A stretch of 64,000 bases of DNA from Erpobdella octoculata (lineage: Eukaryota > Annelida > Clitellata > Hirudinida > Erpobdellidae): the NCBI GenBank assembly GCA_963978895.1, contig OZ022241.1:3533496-3597495 (forward strand), in the 5' to 3' direction. Shown here in pieces: positions 50,344-62,430 of this stretch (its first letter is position 1; every line of letters begins with the position of its first letter). The notes beneath the pieces were generated by a model. It saw only the letters and a list, made by a program, of their open reading frames with translations, ran no database searches and was not told the DNA's origin. The translations under genes and the position numbers were made by a program.

Positions 50344-50720
50344 TTTTTTACCAATGCTTTTATTAACTCGTCGTCTCTGTTTCTCTGTCTGTCTGTTTCT
50401 CTGTCTGTTTCAAATCTTGCAATCAATTTTTGAGTCACTTCCTGATGATAGATTTTTTTCAAATTTTGCATACATGCTCAAAATAAAAGACAATGCAATA
50501 TTCAATTATTAGTTTTACAATAAGTCAATTAATTTAGTTAATTTTAATTAATTTCGATATTTCGATATAATTAAGATATTTCGACTTTAATATAAAATAA
50601 AAGAGTAATATAAGAAAAAATTGATTGCAAAATTTGTGTTTTAATTACATATAAGAGCATTGGTTTTAAAAATTCGTTTTTAATTTACTTGTTTTTAGTT
50701 TATTCTTGACTCGATGTTTT
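50344..50720 (+). repeat. Dispersed repeat with CTGTCTGTTTCT leader, copy 1
   Basis: It starts taccaatgcttttattaact, then cgtcgtctctgtttctctgt, caaatcttgcaatcaatttt and tgagtcacttcctgatgata. The same order recurs at 60695-60890 and 61095-61650. Copies 1 and 3 remain alike for about 350 bp beyond the leader (tttcgatatttcgatataat, aagagcattggttttaaaaa). The copies differ mainly in the number of CTGTCTGTTTGTTTCT units. Confidence 0.82.
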
Positions 50721-50994
50721 CAAAACAAATAATATTAGTGGAAAGAAATATATTTACAAAAATTATGTTAAATAATGAGGTTGAAGAAAATTTAAGTTTT
50801 AAAGAAAATGTCGAAGATATTTTATATATGTTGTTTTATCAATTTTCTATTTTGAACATTAATTATATTGAAATTTTTTAAATACTTACTAAAAACTAAC
50901 AGTAAAAATCACATAATTTGATAATGGCATTAAATTTTAAAGCACGTGACCAGGTCACGTTGGCAGCACAGGGGATTTAATATCGGGGCTGATA

Positions 50995-51290
50995 TTTTGT
51001 AATGAAAGTAGCTGACCCTTAAGGTGAGTTATAAAGACAAAGTTTGTTCACCTGCAAATTTTCAGCTCAGTGTTTTAAGAAAGAAGAAACGAAAGCGACA
51101 GCCTTCTCAACAGGATGGTGTTGTTACTGAGCCATTGGCCACACTGAAGAAGTAACACATTCGATTTTTTGATACTGTCGACTTGAGCGCTGTCACCGTG
51201 GTGGTGGTCCGGATGGTCAGTATCAAGTAGTAAGACTGTACTGAATTTATCTACAAATTTAAACAGTGAGAACACGCAATTTGATTAATG
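50995..51290 (+). repeat. Direct repeat, copy 2 (partner 49740-50010)
   Basis: See copy 1. It includes the word ggtggtggtccggatggtca where copy 1 has gtgaatcggatggtca. It is not recognisably coding. Confidence 0.75.
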
Positions 51291-51916
51291 GCTTTTCTGG
51301 TTGTTTTAGTCCTTCATCTCCAGTTAAATAAATAGTAATCATAAGATCGCGGAAAGACCTAAGTTGACGAGTATTTGAATTTTTTGATGATAATGTGTAT
51401 TTGAAAACTGCCAGCGCAGAAGTTGGTTGTGTTTTCAAAACTCCGGGTTCAGGTTTTGTTTCAAAGATCGGATTCAAGTTTCATCTCTAAAAAGATTGAA
51501 TTTGGTTTTCACGTTTTCCAAATTATAGTTTTTGTATCTCCGAGCTTCATGTTTGGGTTGGGTAGCCTCAACATCTGCTTGTTATGGACCATATAATACA
51601 TTTTATCAAATCTAATGAGACTAGGGCGTTTATCATTACTTAGCTTATGTTAAAAAACTGCGAGCGCAAAGGTTTTCAAGGTTGACGAGTATTTAAGCAT
51701 TTTGATGGTGGCTTTATTGAGGTGTTTCAGTAGATTTTTTTAATAATTTTATTTTGATAAATAATATGATTTCTTTGATTAAAAATTGTTTTTTTTTTTA
51801 GCAAATAATGTTTTCTTAAACTTTATTTAAACAGCAGAGCGATCGGTGCACAGCTCTAACAACAAGGTCTTTAATTATAAATAATTATAATTTTCAATTA
51901 GCGAGGCGGAGTTCAG

Positions 51917-52420
51917 GACAACGTTGCCACAGCATGGAAAGTTAAGTACCTAGAAAAATTGAAATGTTTTGGTTGATAATAATACAACTTTAATTTTCTG
52001 AAAAAATTACAAAGTAAATCTGTCTAAGATATTTTTTTAATTATACGTTTTTTTTAATTTAAGAAATAATCTTTTCACAGATTTTTTTGACAAAACACAG
52101 ATTTTGTTAATTGTTTGAGTGATTGTAACCAGTAAATTGTAATAACCATTTTTTAAATAAATCCCTTATATATCTTCAAAAAAGTTTTTTAATTTTATAT
52201 ATGTAAAGATTTATTTATTGTATTTGATTTGTTTTTATTTTGAAACATAGATAATTATTATTTTTAATTGAAAACACTTGAAAAAAACTTTTCAAACTTC
52301 AATAAAATGCATTGTCATGGAGAGTGAACCTATGGTTCAAATGTCAGATCAACGTTTTTTTAAATTTGTTCACCTTGGTCCGACCGCACTGCTGTCTGTA
52401 GTTTTGATTATTTTTAGTTC
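51917..52420 (+). repeat. Third, diverged copy of part of the giant inverted-repeat arm
   Basis: It shares acaacgttgccacagcatgg, gttttggttgataat, gacaaaacacaga, aaattgtaataacca and atgcattgtcatg with the right arm (41430-41970), in the same order. It also shares gtgaacctat and caaatgtcagatcaa. It is followed by a piece (gtccgaccgcactgctgtct) that matches the left arm near 37840-37860 in reverse. Confidence 0.75.
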
Positions 52421-53989
52421 AATGTTCTAAACTGTTTTTTTTTCATAATAAATCTGAAACAAACATTGAAAAATGTCTTCTAAATACTTGGCAAAATAAA
52501 CATTACTTCTTTGCATCTCAAAATTTTGTTTTAATTTACATTCGGCAAGATAAAACCCTTGTTTTTGCTCTAGAATATATCCGTGACAATTTCAAGACTA
52601 GCTTTTATAAAGATCATCACTATTAAAACAACATTTAAATTTGCCAGGTTTCAATAAATACAAATAATTTAAAAAACTTAGGATTTTTTTAGATTCTAAT
52701 AAAACAGGCTTAAGTTATAATTTTTTTAACTCCGGCTTTTCTTTAGACACTTTATTCAATTTTTATTTATTTTTTAATTAGAAGACATGATGCAACTGCA
52801 AGCGCAGAGGTTGCTAGGCGCATGAGTATTTAATTATTTCGATGATGGTTTTATTGAGGTGTTTCAGTAATTTTCCTTTAATTATTATCTTATGATAAAT
52901 AATATAATTTTCTTGTAATTAATCTACTAATTTTTTTCAGTTTATTTAAGCAGCTTTTTTTTATATAGTCAACTAACTCTAGAGTCTTTAATAATTGTCT
53001 AAACGTTACAACGGTATTTTTGGATACAGCTCTAATATTGCTTCCAGTGTCAATAGTTAATTTTGTCTAATTTAATTTTTAGGGCTAATAAGATCTCAAT
53101 ATGATTAAGTTAGTCCGGATTATACAAAATTCAATTGAATTTTTGAATGTTCTGACAAAATATTAAATCATTGTAAGTTTTTTTGCATTTTTTTTATTTT
53201 TCAAACCATTTAATGGTAAAAATAGAAATTTGGTTGCTTAAAACTTAGAATCAAAAAATTTAAACCCAGTTATTTTTTTTCAGATAATTTTAAATTTTCC
53301 AATAACAAAAAATCGATTTACAATTTATTTCATTTGTAATTTGTATCTCTACAATGACTTGACTAAATCGTTTTATTCTATAATTTTCAATCAACGCCAA
53401 TATTATAAACTAATTATTAAAATTTCAAAGATACAAAGTACATAATAAGTTAATTGTTTTTGTTATGTTATCATTTTCTTTCTTTTTTTCGCTCTTTCTT
53501 ATTGTTTTTTTCAATAACACGTTTCTTATTATCTGTTTTTGTTTTCTATTTTATAATCCTACTAACTTTCTATAAGAACACAAATTAATAAACAATTTAA
53601 AACAAATAAAAATTAAAATTTTTAAAACAAGTAAAAATTATAATTTTAGTGTGAAGGTTGCTATAATTAAACAAATAATGGTTAACGTCAACGCGGTAAA
53701 GTATCAGCCCGCTTTCAATCTCTTCCACAAACAAGCAATTGATTAATTATCAATTATTAAAACATTTATATAAACGTTATTATTAACAATCAACTAATAA
53801 AATGATCGTATCACCACACTTTCTCAAAAAGATTTTTTACAAATAATTTGAAATTGATCAAATATACCAACACAGTACTTCTATTTTTTTTTAATTTTAA
53901 GACTGTCGTTCATTAAAGCTCACATCGAACAAGTAATATATAATTAAAACGCCAAAATCAATGATGTTATGTATACTTCCAGGCTCGTA
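52421..53989. other. AT-rich intergenic DNA
   Basis: No supported gene. The dispersed motif tttattgaggtgtttcagta lies at 52848, matching 51716. Confidence 0.5.
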
Positions 53990-54240
53990 GGCAAGCTTAG
54001 AAACAATTTTTAACAAATCTTATAAAATCAACAGGAACGCATTTTCAGAGGTGTCTCAGGTACTGAATTAAAACAGAATCTAAACACACAAAACAGTAAT
54101 GTTATCAACTATTTAGTTGTAACAGTAAGTTTCATTTAGACTTATTTGTTATTAAAAATTTATTTGGAAGGTAAAATTTAATGTTTACAGATTTATCAAT
54201 TTCAGTCTGAACTGCAATTGTTGATTATAACATTTATTTC
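53990..54240 (+). repeat. Dispersed repeat shared with 62200-62430
   Basis: Both loci share gcattttcagag(g/t)tgtctc, aggtact(g/t)aattt, acagtaatgttat/acagaaatgttac and aactatttagttg, with some substitutions. They also share aaggtaaaatttaatgttta and tcagtctgaa/tcagtctgag. The common word cagaggtgtctcagg places it in the wider gaggtgtctca family. Confidence 0.7.
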
Positions 54241-56441
54241 TATAAATATTTTTAGCTCTATCTAATAAACTGCTCCCGCCAGACGAGCACCTCAACAAGG
54301 AACTTAAAACAAACTTGTAAACATACTCAGAGGTGTTTTGTAGGGAAAATATTATTTTAAAAACCAGGACTGTCAGAATTCATGTGGCTACATCATTAGA
54401 AATAAATTTTAACTTACATTTAAGTAATTCAATGCTTTCAAGCATTAAATCCTGTCGTAATTTTCAACAAAATAACTTGAATATTATTAAACAATTGAAT
54501 AAACAAGACATGCTTATCCATCCCACAGTCCGACCGCACGCCATTACTCATCGGTGCTAAAAAATTAAATATAAACCCATGATGCACGCATTCGTAGAGG
54601 TGTCTCAGCTCATTTGTTTAAACGAAAGTTTATTACAATAAAATTATTTAAAACAAAAATAACTTGAAAATGTTTGTTTTTCATTTTAAAAAAAATGTAT
54701 GTTTTGTATTATTAAATAGAAGGTCAATCAGCATTGATGTCAGAGACCAAGCTTTAAAAAAAGCTACTAGAAATGAGATGTAGGATAATTTTTCCAGATC
54801 ATATTTATAACCGGATTTTGACCTATCATGCAAACTGATAAAAAAAGATTTTCAATTTAAAAAAACACAACAGCCTGTGTAGACCCAAAATCTCGTATAG
54901 GTCCTATTAAACATACAAACAAATGCATACATTAAAAAATACTTTGGTATCGCGTAGACTTGATACTTACTATGGTGGAGTACCACAAGATGATAAACTA
55001 AATTTTTTATTAATCTTGAGACGTCGAACACGAGTGTTTCAGGAAAGAATATAATTTAAAACTAATGCTTTCTCAGAGGTGTTTTAGTAATTTTATCGAA
55101 ACAAATTAAAAAATTTGAAACATTATGTCTAGTAACTACAATAATAGAGATTAAGCTTGTATTTGTGTTTTTTTCTGCTTAAATATTTTTATATAATAAT
55201 ATCAAAAGTTTGAAAAAATATTTAAATAATCACGATTTTTTTATTAGACATATTGTCAACAATATTCAACTTACTGTGAGAACGCCAATGCAGATAAAAT
55301 AAAAAAAGTAAATTAATTTGAAGAAAGGTTGCAACAACAAACATTTATTATGTGCATATATCTCTTAAATAGTTTAACAACAAAAACTGACTTTTATTTT
55401 ATATATGTTTCAAAAGTCAATCTTACAAAGTTATAAAATGAACACGCTATATTTTTATTTCGTGTCAAACTGTTTTAAAAATTATTACAAGCAGCAGAAT
55501 AATGTCTAGAATATAAATATCAATGTTGTTTTTGACTTTAATAACTTGTCAGGCTTTTTTACTTAAAAACTTACAAAATCACTTAAAGGGCACAAATACA
55601 AAAATATGCATGTTACATGAACTATTCTAGAACACACAATGTAAGAAATTTAATTATCCAAACAAACGGAAAGTCAGTCTAAAGGTGCATACACACACTG
55701 ACCGGTTTTTTCAACCAGCTCCTGTTCGCCGGAACTGGTGCATAGATTATGATAATTTATTTTGGCACCAGAGCACATGTCACACATAACCGGTTGTTTT
55801 TGCTAAACAAATGAGTTATGCACTGCCGGTGACCTCACAAAATCACCCGATATGGTTTAGATAGCGCTTTAAAGGGTTTTACAAGAAATTGAGTAACTCG
55901 AAAGGTTCTGTCTATCTTTTAATTTTCATATCAAAAGGTTTGTAAAAAGTAATAAAACAATGTGTGGTGGTCTATATAACTCGTTTAAATAGGCTTTCAA
56001 AGAAAATAAACTGTCTGAACTTGTTTAAATTGACTTTATTGGCTCAGAAAACATCGTACGAGTATTTTTATGTAATCATTTTTATTGTGGCTTCAATATT
56101 TTGTCATAAAAAGGTCAAAAAGTCTAATCAATTCAAGCACTTTATCATCGGTCCACTCCCTCGTAACTTCTATTTATTAAAATAAAAGTAAACAAACCAA
56201 TCACCCAATCAGAGCGTGATTTTCTCAATTATTTAGTTATTACTGTTATTATTATAATTATTTTAATTTAAATATTTTTTATGTTGTTACATTTGTACTT
56301 AATGAATTTAAATTTTATTTAAATTTTTTTCAATTAGTTGTATCTTTTACCTTTTAGTCACTGCATTTTATTTTTAAAAAAGTTAAACGGCTCTGAAGAC
56401 GGCAAAAAATTGCCAAAATAGATCTATAAGCCTATAAGATT
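54241..56441. other. AT-rich intergenic DNA
   Basis: No supported gene. There are several instances of the gaggtgt(c/t)t word (54330, 54596, 55075). At 55682-55830 an aaaggtgcatacacacactg end with inverted and direct accggtt words looks like one terminus of a DNA transposon, but no partner end was found. Confidence 0.5.
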
Positions 56442-56866
<425 letters not shown>

Positions 56867-56914
56867 CGTCAGGGTTGTTTTGATTGTCTTAATGTAACTA
56901 AAAGTTAATACATA

Positions 56915-56925
56915 TATATATATAA

Positions 56926-57006
<81 letters not shown>
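56915..57006. repeat. (TA)n microsatellite
   Basis: Pure TA between atataactcatatata and atatgagtgtctg; the flanks form a short inverted repeat (actcatatata / tatatgagt). Confidence 0.95.
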
Positions 57007-57009
<3 letters not shown>

Positions 57010-57059
57010 TGTCTGTTTGTTTGTCCTTTGTTTTCCCAAAAAAACTTTTTTAAATAATT

Positions 57060-57334
<275 letters not shown>

Positions 57335-57502
57335 CATATAATAGATGTATATATATTTCCCATCATACAAGCTTAATTTTATACAATTAATTTTTTTGTC
57401 ATATTCAATCTTTGAAAACCAACGCAGTTTATTCAAAAGCGCAGAAATAATAGAAATACAAGTTCGTTTAAATTTTTCTTAATTAAAACATCAATAATTA
57501 AA

Positions 57503-59260
57503 ATGCTAGGTTCTAGTTCCAAACGGTGTTTGTCTCTTAAAATTTCTTGCACAGATTTTATATTATTTAATTTTAAAAACGTTTTACTTGACGAATTTAC
57601 AGAAGAAGATGTTCCTATTTTCAAAGTGAAAAACAACGTAAAATTAACTTTAAATATATTTCAAGAAGTTTTGTCAAGAGGTCAAAAATTAGGATGGAAA
57701 ATTCCAAATGATTACTTATTAGCTTGTTATATCAAACTAGAAAACTGTCACGACTTAATCTTAACTGATTTAGATTTTAATACAATTCCCGAGTTACTCA
57801 AGAGCATCATTGTAAAGAAAAAATCTTTTAATACAGTTTCAATAACCTCTGCTAATGTGACCATATCATCAGCGTCTGTAAATCAGCCGCATAACCTGTA
57901 TAATTTTCTTTGGAAGAACTTATCTCCATCAGTGAACGTAAAAGAACTAGATTTGCAGCTCAAGTTTATATCATCACAATCTTTTATGAACACAAATTTA
58001 AGCAATCTGTCAGTGTGGCGGTGTCCAAATCTCAGAAGTCTTTCTTTAAATTTTCAGTTTTCTTATTTTCAATTTATGAAAGATGATTTTAAGGAAGATA
58101 TAATAGATTTTCTCAAACTTGATTTTCCGTGTGAAAACCTTGAATTTCTTTCTATATATTTTTGTAAATTCACTTGTAAGTTTATGGAAAGATTAATGAC
58201 TTTCATAAACCTGATTAAGTTAGCTTTAACATATTTCTTCGGTGGTGTTTTGGAAGATATAGTAAATGTGATATCATATTTTTCCAAATTGACATGGCTT
58301 GATTTAAGTTATAACGTGGAATGGACACCCCTTGGTAACTTGTCACCGATCTACAATATGATAAACATGCTACCACGTTTAATTCATTTTGACATGAATA
58401 ATTCAATATTAACTTTAGTGCAGCCTATTCAGTGGTGTCATACAAGAGAATTTCAATTCATAGAGTTAGGTCCTAATGTAATTAAACCTATTATTTGTAA
58501 AAGTTCAATGCCTGATAATAAAGATGTTGATACATTGGCATTATTAATGAATTACAATCTTCCTAGGACAATACCGTATATAGTGTCTTGTTCGGAATTA
58601 ATGACTTCTGTAAAGTATGCGCAATGTTTTGCAAAGATAAGAAACAATTTGCCTATAATTGTTGAATATTTGTTCAGAGGACTTTGCTATCATTGCAGTT
58701 TGCTATCTAGACAGTTTGTTGTTGAAATTCTAAATTTAATAAATTTTAAAACATGGGCAAAGTTAAATTTTGTAAATTTTTTTTGCAGTTTAATTCCATT
58801 CGGCTTATCCAAAAAAGACATTCAAAAATTTATAAAAACACTTATGCACAACACGAAAGACAAATCTTCCACACTTATCGCTCTCATTTCTGATTCATTA
58901 CCAGATGTTTTTTGGAAGGAATTGTTCAGGCTTTATAATGATTTAGTCTTTGTAGTTTGTTCCAAAACATACTTAAGTTTATACAATATTAAAAATTTGA
59001 TAAAAGCATATGACAAATATTATGAACTGACTGGAAATATTATTCCAGGTGAAGAACTTCTTGTAGAACGTACTATCATTAAACAAAGAATACTTACTGT
59101 AGAACAAACTTTCGTTCAAGATGGAGTTCTTATTACACATCCTCCTCCATGCTCATTAGAACACCCAATTATCATCATTTTTAAAAACTTTCTTGAAAAG
59201 AACGAAGAAAGAAAAAAGCCGTTGCTATCAGAGTTGGTTTTTGGTTTGAAAAGACAATGA
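57503..59260 (+). CDS. Intronless leucine-rich-repeat protein, possibly ZYG11/ZER1-like
   Basis: A single open frame of 585 codons without lesions, by far the longest non-repetitive ORF in the window. About residues 150-310 contain irregular leucine-rich repeats: VKELDLQL, NLRSLSLNF, NLEFLSIYFCKF, LIKLALTYF, LTWLDLSYN, LIHFDMNNS. Residues 350-500 look all-helical, with ARM-like spacing. LRR followed by ARM-like helices, and an N-terminal stretch that could be a VHL-box-like element (about 10-30), recall ZYG11/ZER1 substrate receptors of CUL2 ubiquitin ligases. Similarity is too low for me to be sure; an F-box/LRR-type protein is the main alternative. Lack of introns suggests a retrocopy or a lineage-specific family. 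The ATG at 57503 is the first in frame. A canonical AATAAA lies 53 nt after the stop. Confidence 0.6.
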   Translation: MLGSSSKRCLSLKISCTDFILFNFKNVLLDEFTEEDVPIFKVKNNVKLTLNIFQEVLSRGQKLGWKIPNDYLLACYIKLENCHDLILTDLDFNTIPELLKSIIVKKKSFNTVSITSANVTISSASVNQPHNLYNFLWKNLSPSVNVKELDLQLKFISSQSFMNTNLSNLSVWRCPNLRSLSLNFQFSYFQFMKDDFKEDIIDFLKLDFPCENLEFLSIYFCKFTCKFMERLMTFINLIKLALTYFFGGVLEDIVNVISYFSKLTWLDLSYNVEWTPLGNLSPIYNMINMLPRLIHFDMNNSILTLVQPIQWCHTREFQFIELGPNVIKPIICKSSMPDNKDVDTLALLMNYNLPRTIPYIVSCSELMTSVKYAQCFAKIRNNLPIIVEYLFRGLCYHCSLLSRQFVVEILNLINFKTWAKLNFVNFFCSLIPFGLSKKDIQKFIKTLMHNTKDKSSTLIALISDSLPDVFWKELFRLYNDLVFVVCSKTYLSLYNIKNLIKAYDKYYELTGNIIPGEELLVERTIIKQRILTVEQTFVQDGVLITHPPPCSLEHPIIIIFKNFLEKNEERKKPLLSELVFGLKRQ

Positions 59261-59312
59261 AAAACCATACAAATCTTTAAAAACCATATAACCATTGAAA
59301 AACACTGAAAAC

Positions 59313-59318
59313 AATAAA
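59313..59318 (+). terminator. Putative poly(A) signal of the LRR-like gene
   Basis: AATAAA about 53 nt downstream of the TGA at 59258-59260. In DNA this AT-rich the hexamer alone is weak evidence, but its position suits the gene. Confidence 0.4.
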
Positions 59319-59520
59319 AAACCTTTATCGAAGTTTTGCTTTTTGCTAACCCTGATTGCCATGCGCAAAAAAACAACAGAAAAATATAAATTGTTTTGAC
59401 CATTAATAAAATGGTTTTTTGAAATTTTTTCTACAAAATAAAAACTGAAACTTGTTATTTGAACAAATTAGTCATTTAATAATTTACACAGCTGCTGTTA
59501 ATTTCTAATACACAATAATT

Positions 59521-59672
59521 GTTTTTATAATAGTTTATAGTCCTTTACACCAGGTATTTTAAGACTCTAATGGCTGTATGTAGGAAGCACATAAGTACTT
59601 CCTGTCGTGGATCAGAATTTGATCCTTTTACTTCTCCCTCTTCCTTTCTCCAGGCTTGGGACTGACTCTTAA
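59521..59672 (-). mobile_element. Copy of the poly(A)-tailed SINE family with 15-bp target duplication
   Basis: It reads ttataatagtttatagtcct on the plus strand through caccaggtattttaagactc, ggctgtatgtaggaagcaca and ctccaggcttgggactg. It is flanked by taatacacaataatt (59506-59520) and taatacacaatcatt (59673-59687), one mismatch. It lacks the first 20-30 bases of the family (on the minus strand), so it is slightly 5'-truncated. Confidence 0.8.
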
Positions 59673-60015
59673 TAATACACAATCATTCAATTTTTTCAAT
59701 TTATGCTATATGGTCTTAGCCGAAGGTGTTTGTTACCATTATTATTGAAATTTTTTGTAATTTATTATATAAAAATAGTCAACAAAAACAAAATGACATT
59801 TGATAACCATAAAAAAAGTATGTATAAGCAAATTTAATTAAATTTTTTATTGGGTTTAAATTTTTAATTTACTAACGTATTTCATATAAATTCAAAGGAT
59901 GTGAAAATTAAAGTGTGCAATAATTAGTTATTATTATTAAAGAATTTCAGTATACACGACATTTCTTGTGAATTGACGGCCATCGTTGAGAAGTGGTCCT
60001 TGCTGTGGATTTGGT

Positions 60016-60618
60016 TCAAATAGGCATTAAATATGTTCCGGCATCAGTTAAACATCTATCACACTCTTCATCTGATTCGAGAAGGCCTCGTGCCATAGCT
60101 GCAGCTTTGAACGTTTCGCACAAATTACCATCAAACGTACGCAGAAACTCAAAAGTTGTTGCTCCAGGAACATGTAACAGCAGTAATCTCAAGTAAAAAC
60201 GCTCTTCATCCTTCACGCTCACTGTGTACATTCTCGCAATCGTTTTTTCGCCTCCTCTTTTCCGCTCTTGCCATTGACCACGTACGTACACGAAATGATA
60301 AGGGATATCTGTGTATAAATGAACTTGTGCCGCTGGATTATTTGTATTGAGCTCGAACCATGATTCAAGTTTCGTTTTTCCAATTCGTGCAGCAAGCAGA
60401 GCTTCTTCTTCCCGACCTTCTTCAAAAACAATTTGCTGCAGATTTGGTAAGTGAACAGGCAATCGCATCACAGAATGCGATTTATCGTGCATTTTGTATT
60501 CTCGCAAACGCCAAATTGCTTCAGGCGTACTCACGTACCGGCATTCGATGAAATTACTTATTTCATTGTATCGAGGCTCAGGCTGATCATTTGGTGGTAT
60601 ATTGGTGGTCATAGTCAC
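60016..60618 (-). pseudogene. Helitron Rep/helicase internal fragment
   Basis: Minus-strand reading: NEISNFIECRYVSTPEAIWR, then YKMHDKSHSVMRLPVHLPN, PYHFVYVRGQWQERKRGGEK, RMYTVSVKDEERFYLRLLLL, HVPGATTFEFLRTFDGNLCE and a final DAGTYLMPI. This is the region between the Rep nuclease and helicase domains of animal Helitrons. The 200-codon frame is open, starting after an acceptor-like tttttagcatag. It lacks both the HUH nuclease upstream and the Walker motifs downstream, so it is a fragment. No Helitron termini were recognised immediately around it. It does not overlap in protein coordinates with the fragment at 30117-30667. Confidence 0.85.
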
Positions 60619-60694
60619 AGCTATGCTAAAAATGAATCATTCCAGAGTCAGGAAGATTTTATTTATTGAAACGATGTATTATCTTGATTTTTAC

Positions 60695-60890
60695 CAATGC
60701 TTTTATTAATTCGTCGTCTCTGTTTCTCTGTCTGTCTGTTTCTCTGTCTGTTTCAAATCTTGCAATCAATTTTTGAGTCACTTCCTGATGATAGATTTTT
60801 TTTCAAATTTTGCATACATGCTCAAAATAGAAGACAATGCAATATTCAATTATTAGTTTTACAATACGTCAATTAATTTAGTTAATTTTC
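60695..60890 (+). repeat. Dispersed repeat with CTGTCTGTTTCT leader, copy 2
   Basis: It matches 50344-50540 almost exactly up to gtcaattaatttagttaatt, then diverges into repeated ttcttgagggtttt words (60891-60940). Confidence 0.82.
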
Positions 60891-61094
60891 TTGAGGGTTT
60901 TATCGAGGGGTTTCTTGAGGGTTTTCTTGAGGGTTTTCTTGACCACAAAACGCTAACCGACTGGCAGACTATTTTACCAAGTTAACACGAACCACACTCA
61001 CTGACCGCGATTCTCAAGCGTGTACGAAATTTTCATGAAAATAGTTGAGATATTTAAATTCGATGCTTTTTGATGATATTTTTATTATTATTAC

Positions 61095-61650
61095 CAATGC
61101 TTTTATTAACTCGTCGTCTCTGTTTCTCTGTCTGTCTGTTTGTTTCTCTGTCTGTCTGTTTGTTTCTCTGTCTGTCTGTTTGTTTCTCTGTCTGTCTGTT
61201 TGTTTCTCTGTCTGTCTGTTTGTTTCTCTGTCTGTCTGTTTGTTTCTCTGTCTGTCTGTTTGTTTCTCTGTCTGTCTGTTTGTTTCTCTGTCTGTCAGTT
61301 TGTTTCTCTGTCTGTCTGTTTGTTTCTCTGTCTGTCTGTTTGTTTCTCTGTCTGTTTCAAATCTTGCAATCAATTTTTGAGTCACTTCCTGATGATATAT
61401 TTTTTTCAAATTTTGCATACATGCTCAAAATAGAAGACAATGCAATATTCAATTATTAGTTTTACAATAAGTCAAATTATTTAGTTAATTTTAATTAATT
61501 TCGATATTTCGATATAATTAAGATATTTCGACTTTAATATAAAATAAAAGAGTAATATAAGAAAAAATTGATTGCAAAATTTGTGTTTTAATTACATATA
61601 AGAGCATTGGTTTTAAAAATTCGTTTTTAATTTGCTTGTTTTATGTTCAT
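61095..61650 (+). repeat. Dispersed repeat with CTGTCTGTTTCT leader, copy 3 (expanded)
   Basis: Same beginning and end as copy 1 (50344-50720). The leader is expanded into the 20-bp minisatellite annotated at 61121-61350. Copies 1 and 3 share the segment through gagcattggttttaaaaatt. Confidence 0.85.
61121..61350. repeat. 20-bp minisatellite (gtttgtttctctgtctgtct)
   Basis: About 11-12 near-identical units; exactly three units fit every 60 bases. Because 20 is not a multiple of three, each frame cycles through the unit and stays open, which explains the long overlapping ORFs on both strands here. These are not genes. Confidence 0.95.
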
Positions 61651-62199
61651 ATAACAAAGTAAGATTGCACTATAACAAGTAAAGGAGAAACGAGTTTTTC
61701 AATACAAACTTTGATTTCAAATACACTTGATTTAGAAATACGAAAGATGTTCAAATTGAGTTTTTTTTTAATTGAATTATGTATTGTCATCCAATATAAA
61801 GCTATGCTGAAAGTTTCAGCTTTCTAGCTAGTCAAAAAGCTGGTTGAATTTTACTTGCAAGATTTGTGTACAGAGAAAGCAGAGGTGTCCGTGGGTCCAT
61901 TTTGAGCAACCCGATTTAACCCGTTTTAGGCACTGGGGTAAATTTAATTATTAATTAAAATTATTAAAATTGTTTTTCAGATCTTCAATGTAGAACATTA
62001 TCATTGTCATATATTATCACGAGGTTGTTGCAATACAGCATCAACGTTGCTTACAACAGCCGAGGCTAACTCACGTGTTACAAATAAATTATGTTTTTAC
62101 TCTAAATGCAAAGCAGGGCTTATTATTTAAGCGGGCTGTTGGAATCCGTTAATGGAAGATTTCTCATGCTATACTGGTGAAAAGCAAGCTCACGAAAAC

Positions 62200-62430
62200 T
62201 TTTCAACAAAACTTATAAAACCAAGAGGTTTGCATTTTCAGAGTTGTCTCAGGTACTTAATTTGAAGCAAATTTTAACACTCAAAACAGAAATGTTACCA
62301 ATTATTTAGTTAAAACTGCAGTTTGTAATTAAACTATTTTGTCATTAAAACAGACTGCATTATTTCTAAAGTAAAATTTAATGTTTACTGATTAAATGAT
62401 CTCAGTCTGAGTTGCTACTAACCAATTACG
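62200..62430 (+). repeat. Dispersed repeat shared with 53990-54240
   Basis: See 53990-54240; here the word is gcattttcagagttgtctca. Confidence 0.7.

Noticed and set aside
49740..51290. LTR retrotransposon bounded by the 270-bp direct repeats
   Set aside because: No TG...CA ends, primer-binding site, polypurine tract or gag/pol coding sequence between the copies.
61014..61459. Overlapping ORFs with [10 protein letters not shown] and RQTEKQTD repeats
   Set aside because: A 20-bp minisatellite cycles through all frames; no domain and no start or splice context.
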